Below are positions 8,630-17,604 of a stretch of DNA of 64,000 nt, one piece after another. Each line of letters opens with the position of its first letter. Within the stretch, counting starts at the first letter, position 1. The position numbers and the translations under genes were made by a program. The notes beneath the pieces are model-generated. The model ran no database searches. It worked only from the letters and a program-made list of their open reading frames with translations, and had not been told where the DNA came from. Source of the stretch: an uncultured Coriobacteriaceae bacterium (lineage in GTDB: Bacteria > Actinomycetota > Coriobacteriia > Coriobacteriales > Atopobiaceae); NCBI GenBank assembly GCA_902780305.1, contig CACZFB010000001.1, positions 1 through 64,000 on the forward strand. The letters run 5' to 3'.

Positions 8630-9307
8630 ATGAAGAAGGACCTTACCGAACTCGTGTTTATCGTTGACAAGAGCGGGTCGATGCATGGGCTGGAACCCGA
8701 CACCGTGGGCGGCCTCAACGCCACCCTCCAAAAGAACCGGGAGCTGCCGGGAGAGGCGAACGTCTCCATCGTGTTCTTTGACAACACCAGCGAGGTGAAG
8801 CTGGACCGCGTGCCGCTTGGACAGGTGCAGGAGCTGCGCGAAAGCGACTACCGCGTTGGCGGCTGCACCGCGCTGCTCGACGCGGTGGGAGACGCCGTGC
8901 ACTACCACGCCAAGGTCCAGCACATCCTGCCCGAGGACCACAGGGCCGAGCACGTGGTGTTCGTGATCATCACCGACGGCATGGAGAACGCGAGCAACCA
9001 CCGCACCTACGACGAGGTACAGCGCCTTATTGGGCGTCAGCGCGAGCAGGGCTGGGAGTTCTTGTTCCTGGGCGCAAACATCGACGCGGCCGCAGAGGCC
9101 ACGCGCATGGGCATCGCGGCCGACCGCGCCAGCCAATACGTGAGCGACGGCGAGGGAAGCCGTATCGCGTACGAGGCCGTGGCCAAGGCCCAGTGCCAGA
9201 CGAGGGTTCATGGCGCGCCCACCGCATCCTGGAATGCCGCGCCCATGGCCGACGCCGCGGCACGGGGCGGTGGCCAAAAGCGCCGCTCGTGGTTCAACCG
9301 TTCGTAG
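8630..9307 (+). CDS. von Willebrand factor A domain protein
   Basis: 225 aa. The MIDAS metal site is visible: DKSGSM at residues 12-17, a Thr in GGCTALLDA and an Asp in ITDGMEN. The domain fills about 1-180; the rest is a short Ala/Gly-rich tail. There is no signal peptide, so it is cytoplasmic. Stand-alone vWA proteins of this kind usually bind a partner protein through a divalent metal; no MoxR-type ATPase is next to it. An AAGGAGG ribosome-binding site precedes ATG 8630. It is monocistronic, with a hairpin 22 bp after its stop. Confidence 0.88.
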   Translation: MKKDLTELVFIVDKSGSMHGLEPDTVGGLNATLQKNRELPGEANVSIVFFDNTSEVKLDRVPLGQVQELRESDYRVGGCTALLDAVGDAVHYHAKVQHILPEDHRAEHVVFVIITDGMENASNHRTYDEVQRLIGRQREQGWEFLFLGANIDAAAEATRMGIAADRASQYVSDGEGSRIAYEAVAKAQCQTRVHGAPTASWNAAPMADAAARGGGQKRRSWFNRS

Positions 9308-9328
9308 GCTAAGCGTAAGGCGGATGTG

Positions 9329-9363
9329 AGCCGATCAAAGGGTGTAACACCCTTTGATCGGCT
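9329..9363. terminator. 17-bp perfect palindromic hairpin
   Basis: Arms 9329-9345 and 9347-9363 (AGCCGATCAAAGGGTGT and its complement) pair perfectly around a single A. It lies between convergent genes (vWA on plus, the type VII locus tail on minus) and could terminate both. Confidence 0.75.
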
Positions 9364-9395
9364 GCCGCCGTCCTTGGTAAGGGGCCTTGGTCTGT

Positions 9396-9632
9396 TTACG
9401 GAAACGCATCGAGGGCCTTCACCAGCGTCTGCAAGCGAAGCGAAGCCTGCTCGCAGGCCCGAAGCATCGCGGCGGCCTGCGCCCCATCGCAACTGGCGGC
9501 CTGCTCCTCCAGTTCCGCAATGCTCCGACGCACGTCTTGCTGCACGTCCTGGGATAGGCTGGCTCCCAGCCGCCTTGCCCTGCGCTTCGCTCCCTCGTTA
9601 TCGCTGCGCGATCTTTCCGTTCTCGTCCACAT
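9396..9632 (-). CDS. Small helical protein at the end of the type VII secretion locus
   Basis: 78 aa if translated from ATG 9632, which overlaps the DUF4176 gene by 35 bp; no other ATG is available. The protein is charged and helical (QDVQQDVRRSIAELEEQAASC ... ASLRLQTLVKALDAFP) with no recognised domain. Small helical proteins beside DUF4176 and LXG/WXG substrates often act as secretion partners or chaperones, so that is a reasonable guess. The start codon is uncertain because the ribosome-binding sequence (GGGAGAGG) sits unusually close to the ATG. Confidence 0.45.
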   Translation of the reverse strand: MWTRTERSRSDNEGAKRRARRLGASLSQDVQQDVRRSIAELEEQAASCDGAQAAAMLRACEQASLRLQTLVKALDAFP

Positions 9633-9900
9633 ACACCTCTCCCAACGCTCCCAGCCGCTCGGTCCTAAACGACAATTCCTCCTCGTCCTGAAAACCCACG
9701 AAGTACAGATGCTCTATGGCACTGTGGTCGAAGAACGCGAGGGAGTCCGAGCTGACGAGACCCTCGGGAAACAGGCAGCCCGAGTAGTCGTACACCTTGT
9801 TCTCTCCCACACGCACCTGCAAGCGCCCCGTGATCATGAGCCGCTTGCGTGCCCCGCGCACCAAAACGACCGACCCCAGCGGCAATAGCTGCTCGTACAT
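9598..9900 (-). CDS. DUF4176 protein of the type VII secretion locus
   Basis: 100 aa. The sequence LLPLGSVVLVRGARKRLMITGR, then YDYSGCLFPEGLVSSD and IEHLYFVGFQDEEE, matches the DUF4176 family (YxiC/YwqJ-neighbourhood proteins) that sits in type VII (WXG100/LXG) loci in Firmicutes and relatives. It is a small cytoplasmic beta-rich protein of unknown biochemical role. It follows the candidate substrate gene by 30 bp, and AAGGGGG precedes the ATG. The family assignment strengthens the reading of the whole region as a type VII locus. Confidence 0.8.
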   Translation of the reverse strand: MYEQLLPLGSVVLVRGARKRLMITGRLQVRVGENKVYDYSGCLFPEGLVSSDSLAFFDHSAIEHLYFVGFQDEEELSFRTERLGALGEVYVDENGKIAQR

Positions 9901-9930
9901 ACCACAACCCCCTTCTGCGCGACGCCAGTC

Positions 9931-11436
9931 TTATGCAAGTCCCCCGAGTGCCTGCCACGATCGCATGGGAGCACCCATTCCCATGCGCTTGAGTGACTTG
10001 GGCAAACCACTCCAGTCCACCTTTACGCGTACGCCCGCACCAAGACCTAGGCCGGCGCTCAGCCGTCCCTCCATGCCCTTGGTGTTGATGCTGCCCGCTG
10101 CGGCCACGCCCTTTCCCCCAACCGACGCTTCCTTGGAAAGGCTCACGCTCACGCCGAACACGGTGATGCCCGTGGCAACCTCTCCCTTTGCCACATAGGC
10201 CTCCGATCCCAAGGCAACCTCGAAGCCATCACCGCCCACGTGCACGCCTGCCTCGGCAGACGCCGTGCCCAGCTCGCCTTTCGACATGGAATGGATGGCA
10301 AAGTCGTCCGTGCCCAGCCGGGTGCCCGCCTCGCCCGAGAGGGCGCTCGCCGTTCCCTTGAGCTTTGCCTCCGCGCTTGGGTTCCGCTCGCCGTCGTCGA
10401 GCAGGGACGCACCCAACGAGCCGGTGACACCAACGCCAAGCGCCGTTCCCGCAAGTGTGGTGTGCAGCAGCCCGCAATCGTGACTCAGCTTTCCCTCGGC
10501 AACGCTGCCCTTGACTCCCGCCTCGACACCAAACGACGCGTCGTCCTTGTCCGTTTGGCCTGATCGCTTCTCCTTTCCATACGGCTTGGCGAAGGCGGTG
10601 ATGGAGAACAGCGCGCCCTGGGCGCTGATAAACCCGGGCAACCCCATTCCCATGGGAGCGGCACTCACGCTCCCCGAGCGCACCGAGGAGGTGGTGGACA
10701 GGTCGCCAGACAGGAACTTGCTAGCGATGCTCGGCTCAGGTGCATGGTGCAGGGGATCGCTCTCGACGCGCGACGCGATGTGCAGGTTGAGACCACCAAT
10801 CCACGTGGTGCTCCCCCAACCATAGCCGCCCACGTAGGAGCGTGCGCTGTTGGTCGCACCGGTCACATACGACGTCTCCACGGCGCGGTATGCGCTGGCC
10901 GCCTCCCGCTCGTATTGCCGGGCGCGCAGCAGAATGCGTTCGTTGCGCGCAATGATGTCGCGCTGGGCTTGAATGAGGGCATGGTACACCGACTCGATAC
11001 CAATCAGGTCAATGTACGACACGGAATCGCCGTCCATACAGCTCGACGCAGCCAGCTCGTTAGCCGCACGTGCGCGGCTGAGGGACTCGTCGAGCTGGGC
11101 CTGCAACGTGGTGATGGCGCCTTTTGCCCGCGCTATGCGCTGCTGTGCCTCGCGGGTGTCGAGCACCCCCGCGCTCGTCGTGGGCAGGGCCGATACAAGC
11201 GCCAGGTTGTGCCGGTCTGCCTGTGCCAGGGAGCGAAAGAGCACGAGGTGCGAGGTGGCCACGCTCGCCTGCATGCGCATGCGTTCCTGCGCGGCGGCCA
11301 CGCTGCTTCCCGACAGCCCACAGAGGCTCAGGCTGGAGAACTTGTCAATCTGTGCCTGGCATCTTTGGCATTGCGTCTCGAGCTGCCCCATCTCCTGGCG
11401 CAGCACCGCACACGCCTGCTGCTTTACGATTCTCAT
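9931..11436 (-). CDS. Candidate type VII secretion substrate, helical N-terminus and glycine-rich C-terminal domain
   Basis: 501 aa from ATG 11436, which overlaps the stop of the preceding small gene (ATGA). Residues about 1-190 are predicted helical, with Cys pairs near the start (CQRCQAQ), resembling the long alpha-helical hairpin of LXG/WXG-type substrates. Residues about 200-240 are linker-like. The rest is Gly/Ala/Ser-rich, with repeated short strands (GVKGSVAEGK, GVGVTGSLGASL, GVHVGGDGFEVALGSEAYV). No toxin motif or catalytic residues were recognised, and no immunity gene was identified. Calling it a secreted effector rests on position and N-terminal shape only. Confidence 0.6.
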   Translation of the reverse strand: MRIVKQQACAVLRQEMGQLETQCQRCQAQIDKFSSLSLCGLSGSSVAAAQERMRMQASVATSHLVLFRSLAQADRHNLALVSALPTTSAGVLDTREAQQRIARAKGAITTLQAQLDESLSRARAANELAASSCMDGDSVSYIDLIGIESVYHALIQAQRDIIARNERILLRARQYEREAASAYRAVETSYVTGATNSARSYVGGYGWGSTTWIGGLNLHIASRVESDPLHHAPEPSIASKFLSGDLSTTSSVRSGSVSAAPMGMGLPGFISAQGALFSITAFAKPYGKEKRSGQTDKDDASFGVEAGVKGSVAEGKLSHDCGLLHTTLAGTALGVGVTGSLGASLLDDGERNPSAEAKLKGTASALSGEAGTRLGTDDFAIHSMSKGELGTASAEAGVHVGGDGFEVALGSEAYVAKGEVATGITVFGVSVSLSKEASVGGKGVAAAGSINTKGMEGRLSAGLGLGAGVRVKVDWSGLPKSLKRMGMGAPMRSWQALGGLA

Positions 11437-11723
11437 ATGCCCCCACCGCCCCCGAGCGAGGCGGCGGCGCCCGCGTCCGCCTCCTGCAGCGCGTCGTGAA
11501 TGCGCTCCGTGAGCCCCACATCGTCCTGGACCAAGTCCACAAAGCTGGAGAGCGCAGCACTGATCGCCGCCGCGATGCGACCGTCGTGGTCGGCACTGCC
11601 GGCCGTGGGAATTGCCGCATGGATGCGCTGGGGGGCGAACGCGACATACCCCTCCACGCCGCCCCACAGGCTCTCCCGAACCGAACCCCACGATCCCACG
11701 TCGCTCCTAATCGTTTGTCCCAT
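11433..11723 (-). CDS. Small helical protein preceding the candidate substrate (WXG/DUF5082-like size)
   Basis: 96 aa from ATG 11723, chosen because AGAGGGAGG lies upstream; a longer frame to 11840 lacks a better site. Contains GSWGSVRESLWGG near the N-terminus and helical segments (RIAAAISAALSSFVDLVQDDVGLTERIHDALQEAD), ending in a Gly tract. Its size and place directly before the substrate fit the small alpha-helical partners encoded with LXG proteins. It ends in TGA, overlapping the next ATG by four bases, so the two are translationally coupled. Confidence 0.6.
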   Translation of the reverse strand: MGQTIRSDVGSWGSVRESLWGGVEGYVAFAPQRIHAAIPTAGSADHDGRIAAAISAALSSFVDLVQDDVGLTERIHDALQEADAGAAASLGGGGGI

Positions 11724-11757
11724 GCAAAACCGCCTCCCTCTGGGCACCCATGCCCGT

Positions 11758-12657
11758 CTATCGGCGCTCAACCCAAAACACGTCCTCGCAAAGGCCGAAC
11801 CGCTCCCCCACCCCCACGGAGGCGGACTCGTGCGGCGCAAGCCTCATGCCCCTTACAAACGTTCCGTTGGTGGAACCCACGTCACGCACGCGTATGCCCT
11901 GCACGCCGCAGGTGACCTCGGCATGGTGCCGGCTTACCCTCTGGCCGCCACGAACGCGGATGTCGCATGACTCGTCACGACCCAGCAGATACGCCCTGCC
12001 GAGCTCGAGCGCATGCGATTCGCCTGTACCCGCGTGCACGAGCCAGTACAGGGCAGGCTCGTTGGACTTCGTTCGCGCACGGGGATTGTCGCCACACGTC
12101 ATGCGCACGAACGCGGCGAGCCGGTTTACCGAGAAGATCCCATACGACCTTGTTACCAACGCATGCAGCTCTCGTACCAGCACCTCGTCCTGTGGGCGAA
12201 CAAACCGCCGTGCGGCAAGCGCGTCCAGCCACAGCAGCAGCGAGAGGGGCGACTGCCCGAGCGCCCGCGACCCCCGGTCGATGGGCACGAACGCAACGCG
12301 CAAGCGGCCGTCCGGCGTGAGGCAGGCGTAGCGTGCGTCGCACAACAGTGAGGTGTTGGGAAACTGACGCTTCGCACACCATTGCGCCGCCCCGAGCAGG
12401 TCCCAGCAAATCCGTCTGGCATCCTGTGCGGTGAGGTGCCTCTGGCGAGACCGCACGCTCGCGCATCCCCCGACGTCGTATGCGATCCACGGCCTGCCAC
12501 CCCTTGTCATCGGCTCCCCCACTACAGGAAGCAGCGCGGGTTCGTCCGCCTCCACAAGGCCGCGCGCCTGCACGCCAACCAGCCGTTCCTGCCTGTTGCC
12601 GCGAACCACCAACAGCCGACCGTTCCCGCGCCTGCCAGCCCTCATCCTCACTTTCAC
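11758..12657 (-). CDS. FHA-domain protein of the type VII locus, with N-terminal DUF6382/EssB-like region
   Basis: 299 aa with a GTG start at 12657. The C-terminal FHA domain (about 212-290) shows the phosphothreonine-binding signature YLLGRDESCDIRV, RVSRHHAEV and DVGSTNGTFV. The N-terminal about 190 residues (DLLGAAQWCAKRQFPNTSLLC, TPDGRLRVAFVPIDR) look like the pseudokinase-like region found before FHA domains in type VII loci and may stand in for EssB, but no membrane segment is seen. With the kinase at the head of the locus, the FHA domain probably reads its phosphorylation state. It is 12 bp from the YukD-like gene. Confidence 0.8.
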   Translation of the reverse strand: MKVRMRAGRRGNGRLLVVRGNRQERLVGVQARGLVEADEPALLPVVGEPMTRGGRPWIAYDVGGCASVRSRQRHLTAQDARRICWDLLGAAQWCAKRQFPNTSLLCDARYACLTPDGRLRVAFVPIDRGSRALGQSPLSLLLWLDALAARRFVRPQDEVLVRELHALVTRSYGIFSVNRLAAFVRMTCGDNPRARTKSNEPALYWLVHAGTGESHALELGRAYLLGRDESCDIRVRGGQRVSRHHAEVTCGVQGIRVRDVGSTNGTFVRGMRLAPHESASVGVGERFGLCEDVFWVERR

Positions 12658-12669
12658 GTCCCTCGCCCC

Positions 12670-12945
12670 CTATGCCAAAGCCAGCAAGGTTCCATCGCAC
12701 ACCATCCCCTCGCACACAAAGTCACGCAGGCTCGCCGTACCCTCCAAGAGCCTTCCCGCATGCTCGCCCTCAAGGACCATGAGGCCCACGTCATCGCCAG
12801 GCAGGTAGCGCCGCTCCTCCCTGGCCGCGACCAGGCTGGCGATCATGGTTGCCGCCTCACCAACCGTCAGGTCCACGCAAACGCGCAACTCGTAGGTACA
12901 CCGCGTTGTGGGAAGACGGACGAGCAGGAGGACTTTATCCGCCAT
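12670..12945 (-). CDS. YukD/EsaB-like ubiquitin-fold protein of the type VII system
   Basis: 91 aa, start ATG 12945, overlapping the end of essC by 11 bp. The pattern KVLLLVRLPTTRCTYELRVCVDLTVGEA, then YLPGDDVGLMVLEGEHAGRLLEGTASLRDFVCEGMVCDGTLLAL, fits the beta-grasp YukD/EsaB family that binds the type VII ATPase and influences secretion. The family lacks the C-terminal Gly-Gly of ubiquitin, as here. Short length, position and tight overlap with essC support the call. Confidence 0.78.
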   Translation of the reverse strand: MADKVLLLVRLPTTRCTYELRVCVDLTVGEAATMIASLVAAREERRYLPGDDVGLMVLEGEHAGRLLEGTASLRDFVCEGMVCDGTLLALA

Positions 12946-15900
12946 GAGCCTCTCCTTCCCCCGCGCTTGGCTCGACCAGACGCACGGCGTGCACCTGCCC
13001 CCGCTCGAGCAGGTAGCCGTCCATAGCCGCAATCGGCTTCTTGGGCAAGCGTCCTGGCGTCACCAGGGGAAACAGCGTTTGCGAGAGCAGCCCGTTTCCC
13101 ACCCACACGCCGGTGCCTGATGAGACGCACGCCTTGAGCCACGGCTCGTACACCGAGGCGGCACGCCAGCCCTCCATTACCAGCACCAGCGCGGTGCGCT
13201 GCGATCCGGACGAACGACACAGGACCTCCTTGAGCTGGTCTTCCACCGCCATGGGAAGCGTCTCCAGGAGCTTGAGCACATTGGAGAAGACCACCACGTC
13301 CTCGTCGCACGCATCGTCGCACAACGACTGTACGAGCTCCTGGAACGCGACCTCACCGCACACCCGACTCGACGTACAGGGCAGGTCCGTCTGGGCAGAC
13401 GTCACCACGACGGCGTGGCGCACCCCATCGCGTGCAAGGACGAGCGACAGCGCGCTCGCCAGGCGATCAAGCGACTCGATGTCGTCGCCCGCGACTATCA
13501 GCGGTCGGGTGGGGCTGACGGACACGCACAGGGTTTGCGCGCCAGCCTTGAGCAGACCGATCGGCAGGCGCTGGGCCGTGGCACGTTGGGCGATGTGGGA
13601 TGGGACGACGTGTGCCGGCAGGTGCGGTATGGGCGGTGCCAAGGTTGTGGGGACACCTCTTCCCACGACGCGGGCGAGCTCGTCGTCCGTAACATGGGTA
13701 CCCACGAACTCGAGCACATGGTCGTCCACGCGCACCAATCCCCGCATCTCCGCCTTAGGCAGGCTCGCGCCATCGGTCCCGCCCAGCAGCATGGCGTAAT
13801 CTCCCTCGTCATGGAGGCGTGTGGCGAACTCCGCCCCGAAGCAGGAGCGCAGGCGCATGCTCGTACCCAGAACGCTTCCCGTCGACGCGATCACGTGCAT
13901 GCCGAACTGCGGTCCGTCTCGCACCAGGCTTTCCAGGCGCTCCTGCAGCTCGGGATACTCGACCATCCAAGTGGCAAGGTTTGCCAGCGCGAGCACGATC
14001 GAGGCACGCTCCCGTCGGTTGCGCAGGACTTCCCTACGACGTGCCAGCTCCCCCTCGAGCAGGAAGAACAGGTTCTCCATGCGCTCCTCCTGTCCCAGGC
14101 CTACCATGCCACCCCATTGGGCCAGGCAGGAGAGCCGATCCAACGCTCCCTGCCCCATGTCGATGCCATACAGCCACAACGGACGACGTGGGTTCGTGCG
14201 GACAACAGACGCCACGACCGCGCAGAGCCAACCGTCCAAGCCCAGCCCGGGCATCCCATACAGCAAGAGGTTGTGTGCCTCGCCCAGGTCTGTCTCCAGG
14301 CGTCGGTAGCACTGGTTCCATGGGTCATCGGCAAGCCCGACCACGCAGCGCAGGCCCGACGACCGCCCCTTAGGGCACGCCTGATCCAGTTCGTCCAACG
14401 AGATGGCGTCGGGCAGCGGCTCGATCCACAGGGACCTTGCGCGCACGTCCAGCAGGCTGGCCACCTCGTTGAGCTCGGCCAGGACCGCGTCGAGCTCGGA
14501 GGGTGCGTGAGGCGCAGACTGGGCGCGTTCCTCGCGGGCCACTACCATCCCCTCTTCGTCCAGCAGCTCCACGAACGCGTCCCGATTCGGCTCGTAGCGT
14601 TCCTTCGGCACATAGGCCCCTCCCGCATAGGCGCACTGACCCTCGAGGAACTCCTCGTCGTATCCCACCAGCAGGCAAAACTGCCCTGGCCGCACGTAGC
14701 CCGCGGCCACGTCGCGACGCACCATCTCCCTCGAGTCCATGGCGTCCGCAACCTTGAGGCACAGCTTGAACCGAGCGTTGGACCAAATCTGGTCGCTCAC
14801 CACACCCGTGGGCTTTTGCGTGGCCAGCAGCAGGTGGATGCCAAGCGACCGGCCAATACGCGAGGCGGTCATCAGCTCCTCCATAAACTCGGGCTCCTGC
14901 TGCCGAAGCTCGGCAAACTCGTCTGCCACCACCACGAGGTGCGCGAGGGGCTCGTCGAGCAAACCCTGCCGGTAGAGGCCCATATATCGGCAGATGTCCA
15001 TGGTGGGCTCTCCCGTACGGGCCCTCGCGTCGTTGAGCACGCGCTGACGGCGCTTGAGCTCGCTTTGCAGCGATACCAGCGTGCGCCGTATGGCTGCGCC
15101 GTCTAGGTTGGTAATCGTCCCGGCAAGGTGAGGTAGCCGGCTGCCCTCTTGGCAAAAGGCGCCCGCCAGGCCACCGCCCTTGTAGTCGATAATGAGGAAC
15201 GAGACCTCGTCCGGCGCATAGTTTATGCACAGGGAGAGGATGAGCGAAATGATGAGCTCCGACTTGCCCGATCCCGTGGTTCCCGCAACCAGGCCATGGG
15301 GACCCTGCCCGTCCTCGTGCAGGTCCAGGCACAGGGGAGCCCCATGGTCGTCGAATCCCAAGGGAACGTTGATCGAGCGCGACGGGTCGTGCTCGCGCCA
15401 GCGCGTCCCCACGTTAAGGTGCGCCACGCAACCCACGGCAAACAGGTCCAGAATCCCCGCGGAGGCGGCCCCGGTTCCCTGCTCCTCCACGGTCTCGAGT
15501 CGAATCATCCCCAAGTCACGCGCAAACGTCCTCGCCTGCGCTCGCGTTACCAGGCCATCCGGGTCGAACGCCACCAGCGATTCTCGCATGTCCTCGCGCG
15601 AGAACATGCACGCACCCCTGGTTCCACAGTCCCCCATCCACCGCTCGTCGGCACCCGTGAGCGGACCAGCGCCCCGCAAGTCCACGATGCGGGAGCAAAA
15701 GCGAGGCAGGCCCTCCGGACGATCGGCCATAAACAGCAGGCTGACGCACGCATAGGTTTCCCGTTCCGCTATGCCCGACAGCACCTCGGAACGCCTGGCA
15801 AGATCTGCGTTGGCGCACAGGACCACGCAATGTGCAGAGGGGCCACCCACAGTACTGGCAACCGACTCGTCATCCTCTTGGCGCATGCGTTCGAGCCGTC

Positions 15901-17497
15901 GCTCGATGCGACGCATGCCCTCGGGCGTCGTCGCGAGCAGACGCGTGCGCTTGTCATCCTCGTGCAGGTGGGCCAGCGTCACCATCCAGCCCCACTCATC
16001 CCGCTCCTCCTCGCGCGCGACGAGCGCCACCTTGAGCTCGCGGTAGCCGTACCCGGCAAGGAGCTGTACCATGAGGCCACGCATCATCTCCCATACGAGC
16101 TCGCGCGGACCAACGACACCCACCACGCGAAAATGCCGCAGGTCAAGCACGATGGGCACGTCCCGCAGCCGGGGAGGATGGCTCGCAAGCTCCCGCACGC
16201 GGTCCCACATGTCGTCTGCCTGCACAGAGGGACTCGCTTGGGGCCAGCCCAGGTTGGCATCGAGCGGACGGTCCCCAACGCCCAGACGAACGTGCAGGTA
16301 GTCGTCCTGCCCACTCGTGCGGCTCATCAGCTCCGGAGACCGATCGTGCACCATGGCAAGGACGTGGCGCACGGATGGCATGCGCCTGCGGCAGATGTCC
16401 TGCTGCGCCTGTGCCTCGTCTTCCAGCGCGCACTCGACGCTGTCGAGGTACGAGACGTACCGGTGGTTGCGCTGCAGCTCCTCGGCCTCTGCCCTCCTCC
16501 GCTCGTACGACTTGGCGATTGCCGGCCACACCACCGAGGCCACGATCATGGTAACCGACATCCCCACGAGTGGCACGGCCGAGAGCGCGTCGCTGCCGCG
16601 CGCCACGCCCAGCATGGCGTTGAGCAGCATGAAGATCGAGCTCATGCCCATGATCATGGATGGGCCAATCTGCACGATGGCGGGTTGGCTGGCCGGCTTT
16701 GTATGCGCGGGAGGCGCCTCCACGCACAGTTCCAGGGTGTGGACGGATTGCAGGAGCCGAGGCGCGGGGAAGAAGGTTGGGGACTGCGCCTGCGCGCCGT
16801 GGCCTGCCAGCACCAACGATGGAGTCACAGTGACGGAAGAGCCCGCCGATGAGACCGGTTCGAGCGCTGGAAGGCGAAGCCCGGGTGGACGGTTCACACA
16901 CACCATGTCGCGCCCCACCATGCACACGAGGTCCAGGATGCACACCACGTCCCCGGCCATGAGCTCTCGCGGCTGCATGGGAGGCAACAGGAATCCGTTG
17001 ACTACCGTGCCCATCCCACTTTTAAGGTCCTCGACCACGAATCCCCGCTCCCCGTTGGTGAGCCGGGCATGCCTTCCCGAGAGGAAGCGGCTCTCGTATA
17101 CCACGTCGCACATGCTGTCGCGGCCGATAACGAACGATGCGCCGCATGGAATCTCCAGGCACCGATACGTTCCCGTGCCCTTGGCAAGCGGGCGTATGTA
17201 GAGCCGCGACCGCATGCCGGTTCGCTGGTCCAGAATGCCCAACAGGGTCGTGGCGCCACGCTCTATGGCCACGGCACGGGGCGCGGACCGCGTGCTGCCA
17301 GCGGGCAACAGCCGCACGTCGTCTGTCGCCGGTCGCACCAGGAGCATCTCTCCCTTGCGCTCCACGCACACCAGAGCGTGGGACTGCGTGACGGAATCAC
17401 ACTCACCGATCCACAGCACCGACTGGGCGCGCTCGTCAAACGAGAACGTCCTCACCGCCTCGTTGCCCTGCAGCGTGAGCAGCAACGTGCCATGCAT
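12935..17497 (-). CDS. essC: EssC/FtsK-SpoIIIE type VII secretion ATPase
   Basis: 1520 aa from ATG 17497, preceded by GGAGG. N-terminal FHA-like regions span about 1-200 (FVIGRDSMCDVVYESRFLSGRHA at about 122). Two transmembrane segments follow at about 275-325, then tandem FtsK/SpoIIIE ATPase domains. Domain 1 has a classical Walker A (GTTGSGKSE, about 737) and Walker B (HLVVVADEFAEL). Domains 2 (LLYGMPGLGLDG, about 1077) and 3 (LIVAGDDIESLD, about 1332) have degenerate P-loops, as is usual for EssC, where only one domain is fully canonical. It is the membrane motor that recognises and exports WXG100 substrates. It ends in TAA inside the next gene. A hairpin separates it from the WXG100 gene. 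Confidence 0.93.
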   Translation of the reverse strand: MHGTLLLTLQGNEAVRTFSFDERAQSVLWIGECDSVTQSHALVCVERKGEMLLVRPATDDVRLLPAGSTRSAPRAVAIERGATTLLGILDQRTGMRSRLYIRPLAKGTGTYRCLEIPCGASFVIGRDSMCDVVYESRFLSGRHARLTNGERGFVVEDLKSGMGTVVNGFLLPPMQPRELMAGDVVCILDLVCMVGRDMVCVNRPPGLRLPALEPVSSAGSSVTVTPSLVLAGHGAQAQSPTFFPAPRLLQSVHTLELCVEAPPAHTKPASQPAIVQIGPSMIMGMSSIFMLLNAMLGVARGSDALSAVPLVGMSVTMIVASVVWPAIAKSYERRRAEAEELQRNHRYVSYLDSVECALEDEAQAQQDICRRRMPSVRHVLAMVHDRSPELMSRTSGQDDYLHVRLGVGDRPLDANLGWPQASPSVQADDMWDRVRELASHPPRLRDVPIVLDLRHFRVVGVVGPRELVWEMMRGLMVQLLAGYGYRELKVALVAREEERDEWGWMVTLAHLHEDDKRTRLLATTPEGMRRIERRLERMRQEDDESVASTVGGPSAHCVVLCANADLARRSEVLSGIAERETYACVSLLFMADRPEGLPRFCSRIVDLRGAGPLTGADERWMGDCGTRGACMFSREDMRESLVAFDPDGLVTRAQARTFARDLGMIRLETVEEQGTGAASAGILDLFAVGCVAHLNVGTRWREHDPSRSINVPLGFDDHGAPLCLDLHEDGQGPHGLVAGTTGSGKSELIISLILSLCINYAPDEVSFLIIDYKGGGLAGAFCQEGSRLPHLAGTITNLDGAAIRRTLVSLQSELKRRQRVLNDARARTGEPTMDICRYMGLYRQGLLDEPLAHLVVVADEFAELRQQEPEFMEELMTASRIGRSLGIHLLLATQKPTGVVSDQIWSNARFKLCLKVADAMDSREMVRRDVAAGYVRPGQFCLLVGYDEEFLEGQCAYAGGAYVPKERYEPNRDAFVELLDEEGMVVAREERAQSAPHAPSELDAVLAELNEVASLLDVRARSLWIEPLPDAISLDELDQACPKGRSSGLRCVVGLADDPWNQCYRRLETDLGEAHNLLLYGMPGLGLDGWLCAVVASVVRTNPRRPLWLYGIDMGQGALDRLSCLAQWGGMVGLGQEERMENLFFLLEGELARRREVLRNRRERASIVLALANLATWMVEYPELQERLESLVRDGPQFGMHVIASTGSVLGTSMRLRSCFGAEFATRLHDEGDYAMLLGGTDGASLPKAEMRGLVRVDDHVLEFVGTHVTDDELARVVGRGVPTTLAPPIPHLPAHVVPSHIAQRATAQRLPIGLLKAGAQTLCVSVSPTRPLIVAGDDIESLDRLASALSLVLARDGVRHAVVVTSAQTDLPCTSSRVCGEVAFQELVQSLCDDACDEDVVVFSNVLKLLETLPMAVEDQLKEVLCRSSGSQRTALVLVMEGWRAASVYEPWLKACVSSGTGVWVGNGLLSQTLFPLVTPGRLPKKPIAAMDGYLLERGQVHAVRLVEPSAGEGEAHGG

Positions 17498-17550
17498 GGC
17501 CTTCCCTCCAATCGTCTTCGTTCGTTTGCCCAAGTCGGTGCTGGGGGCCA

Positions 17551-17595
17551 GGGGTCCGTCCCAGCGCCGTTGCCTCAGGTGTTGGGACGGACCCC
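17551..17595 (-). terminator. Intra-operon hairpin between WXG100 and essC
   Basis: Arms 17551-17563 and 17583-17595 (GGGGTCCGTCCCA and complement, 13 bp) lie in the 107-bp gap between the WXG100 stop and the essC start. No T tract follows, so partial attenuation or mRNA end protection is more likely than full termination. Confidence 0.65.
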
Positions 17596-17604
17596 CACAT
17601 CCCG

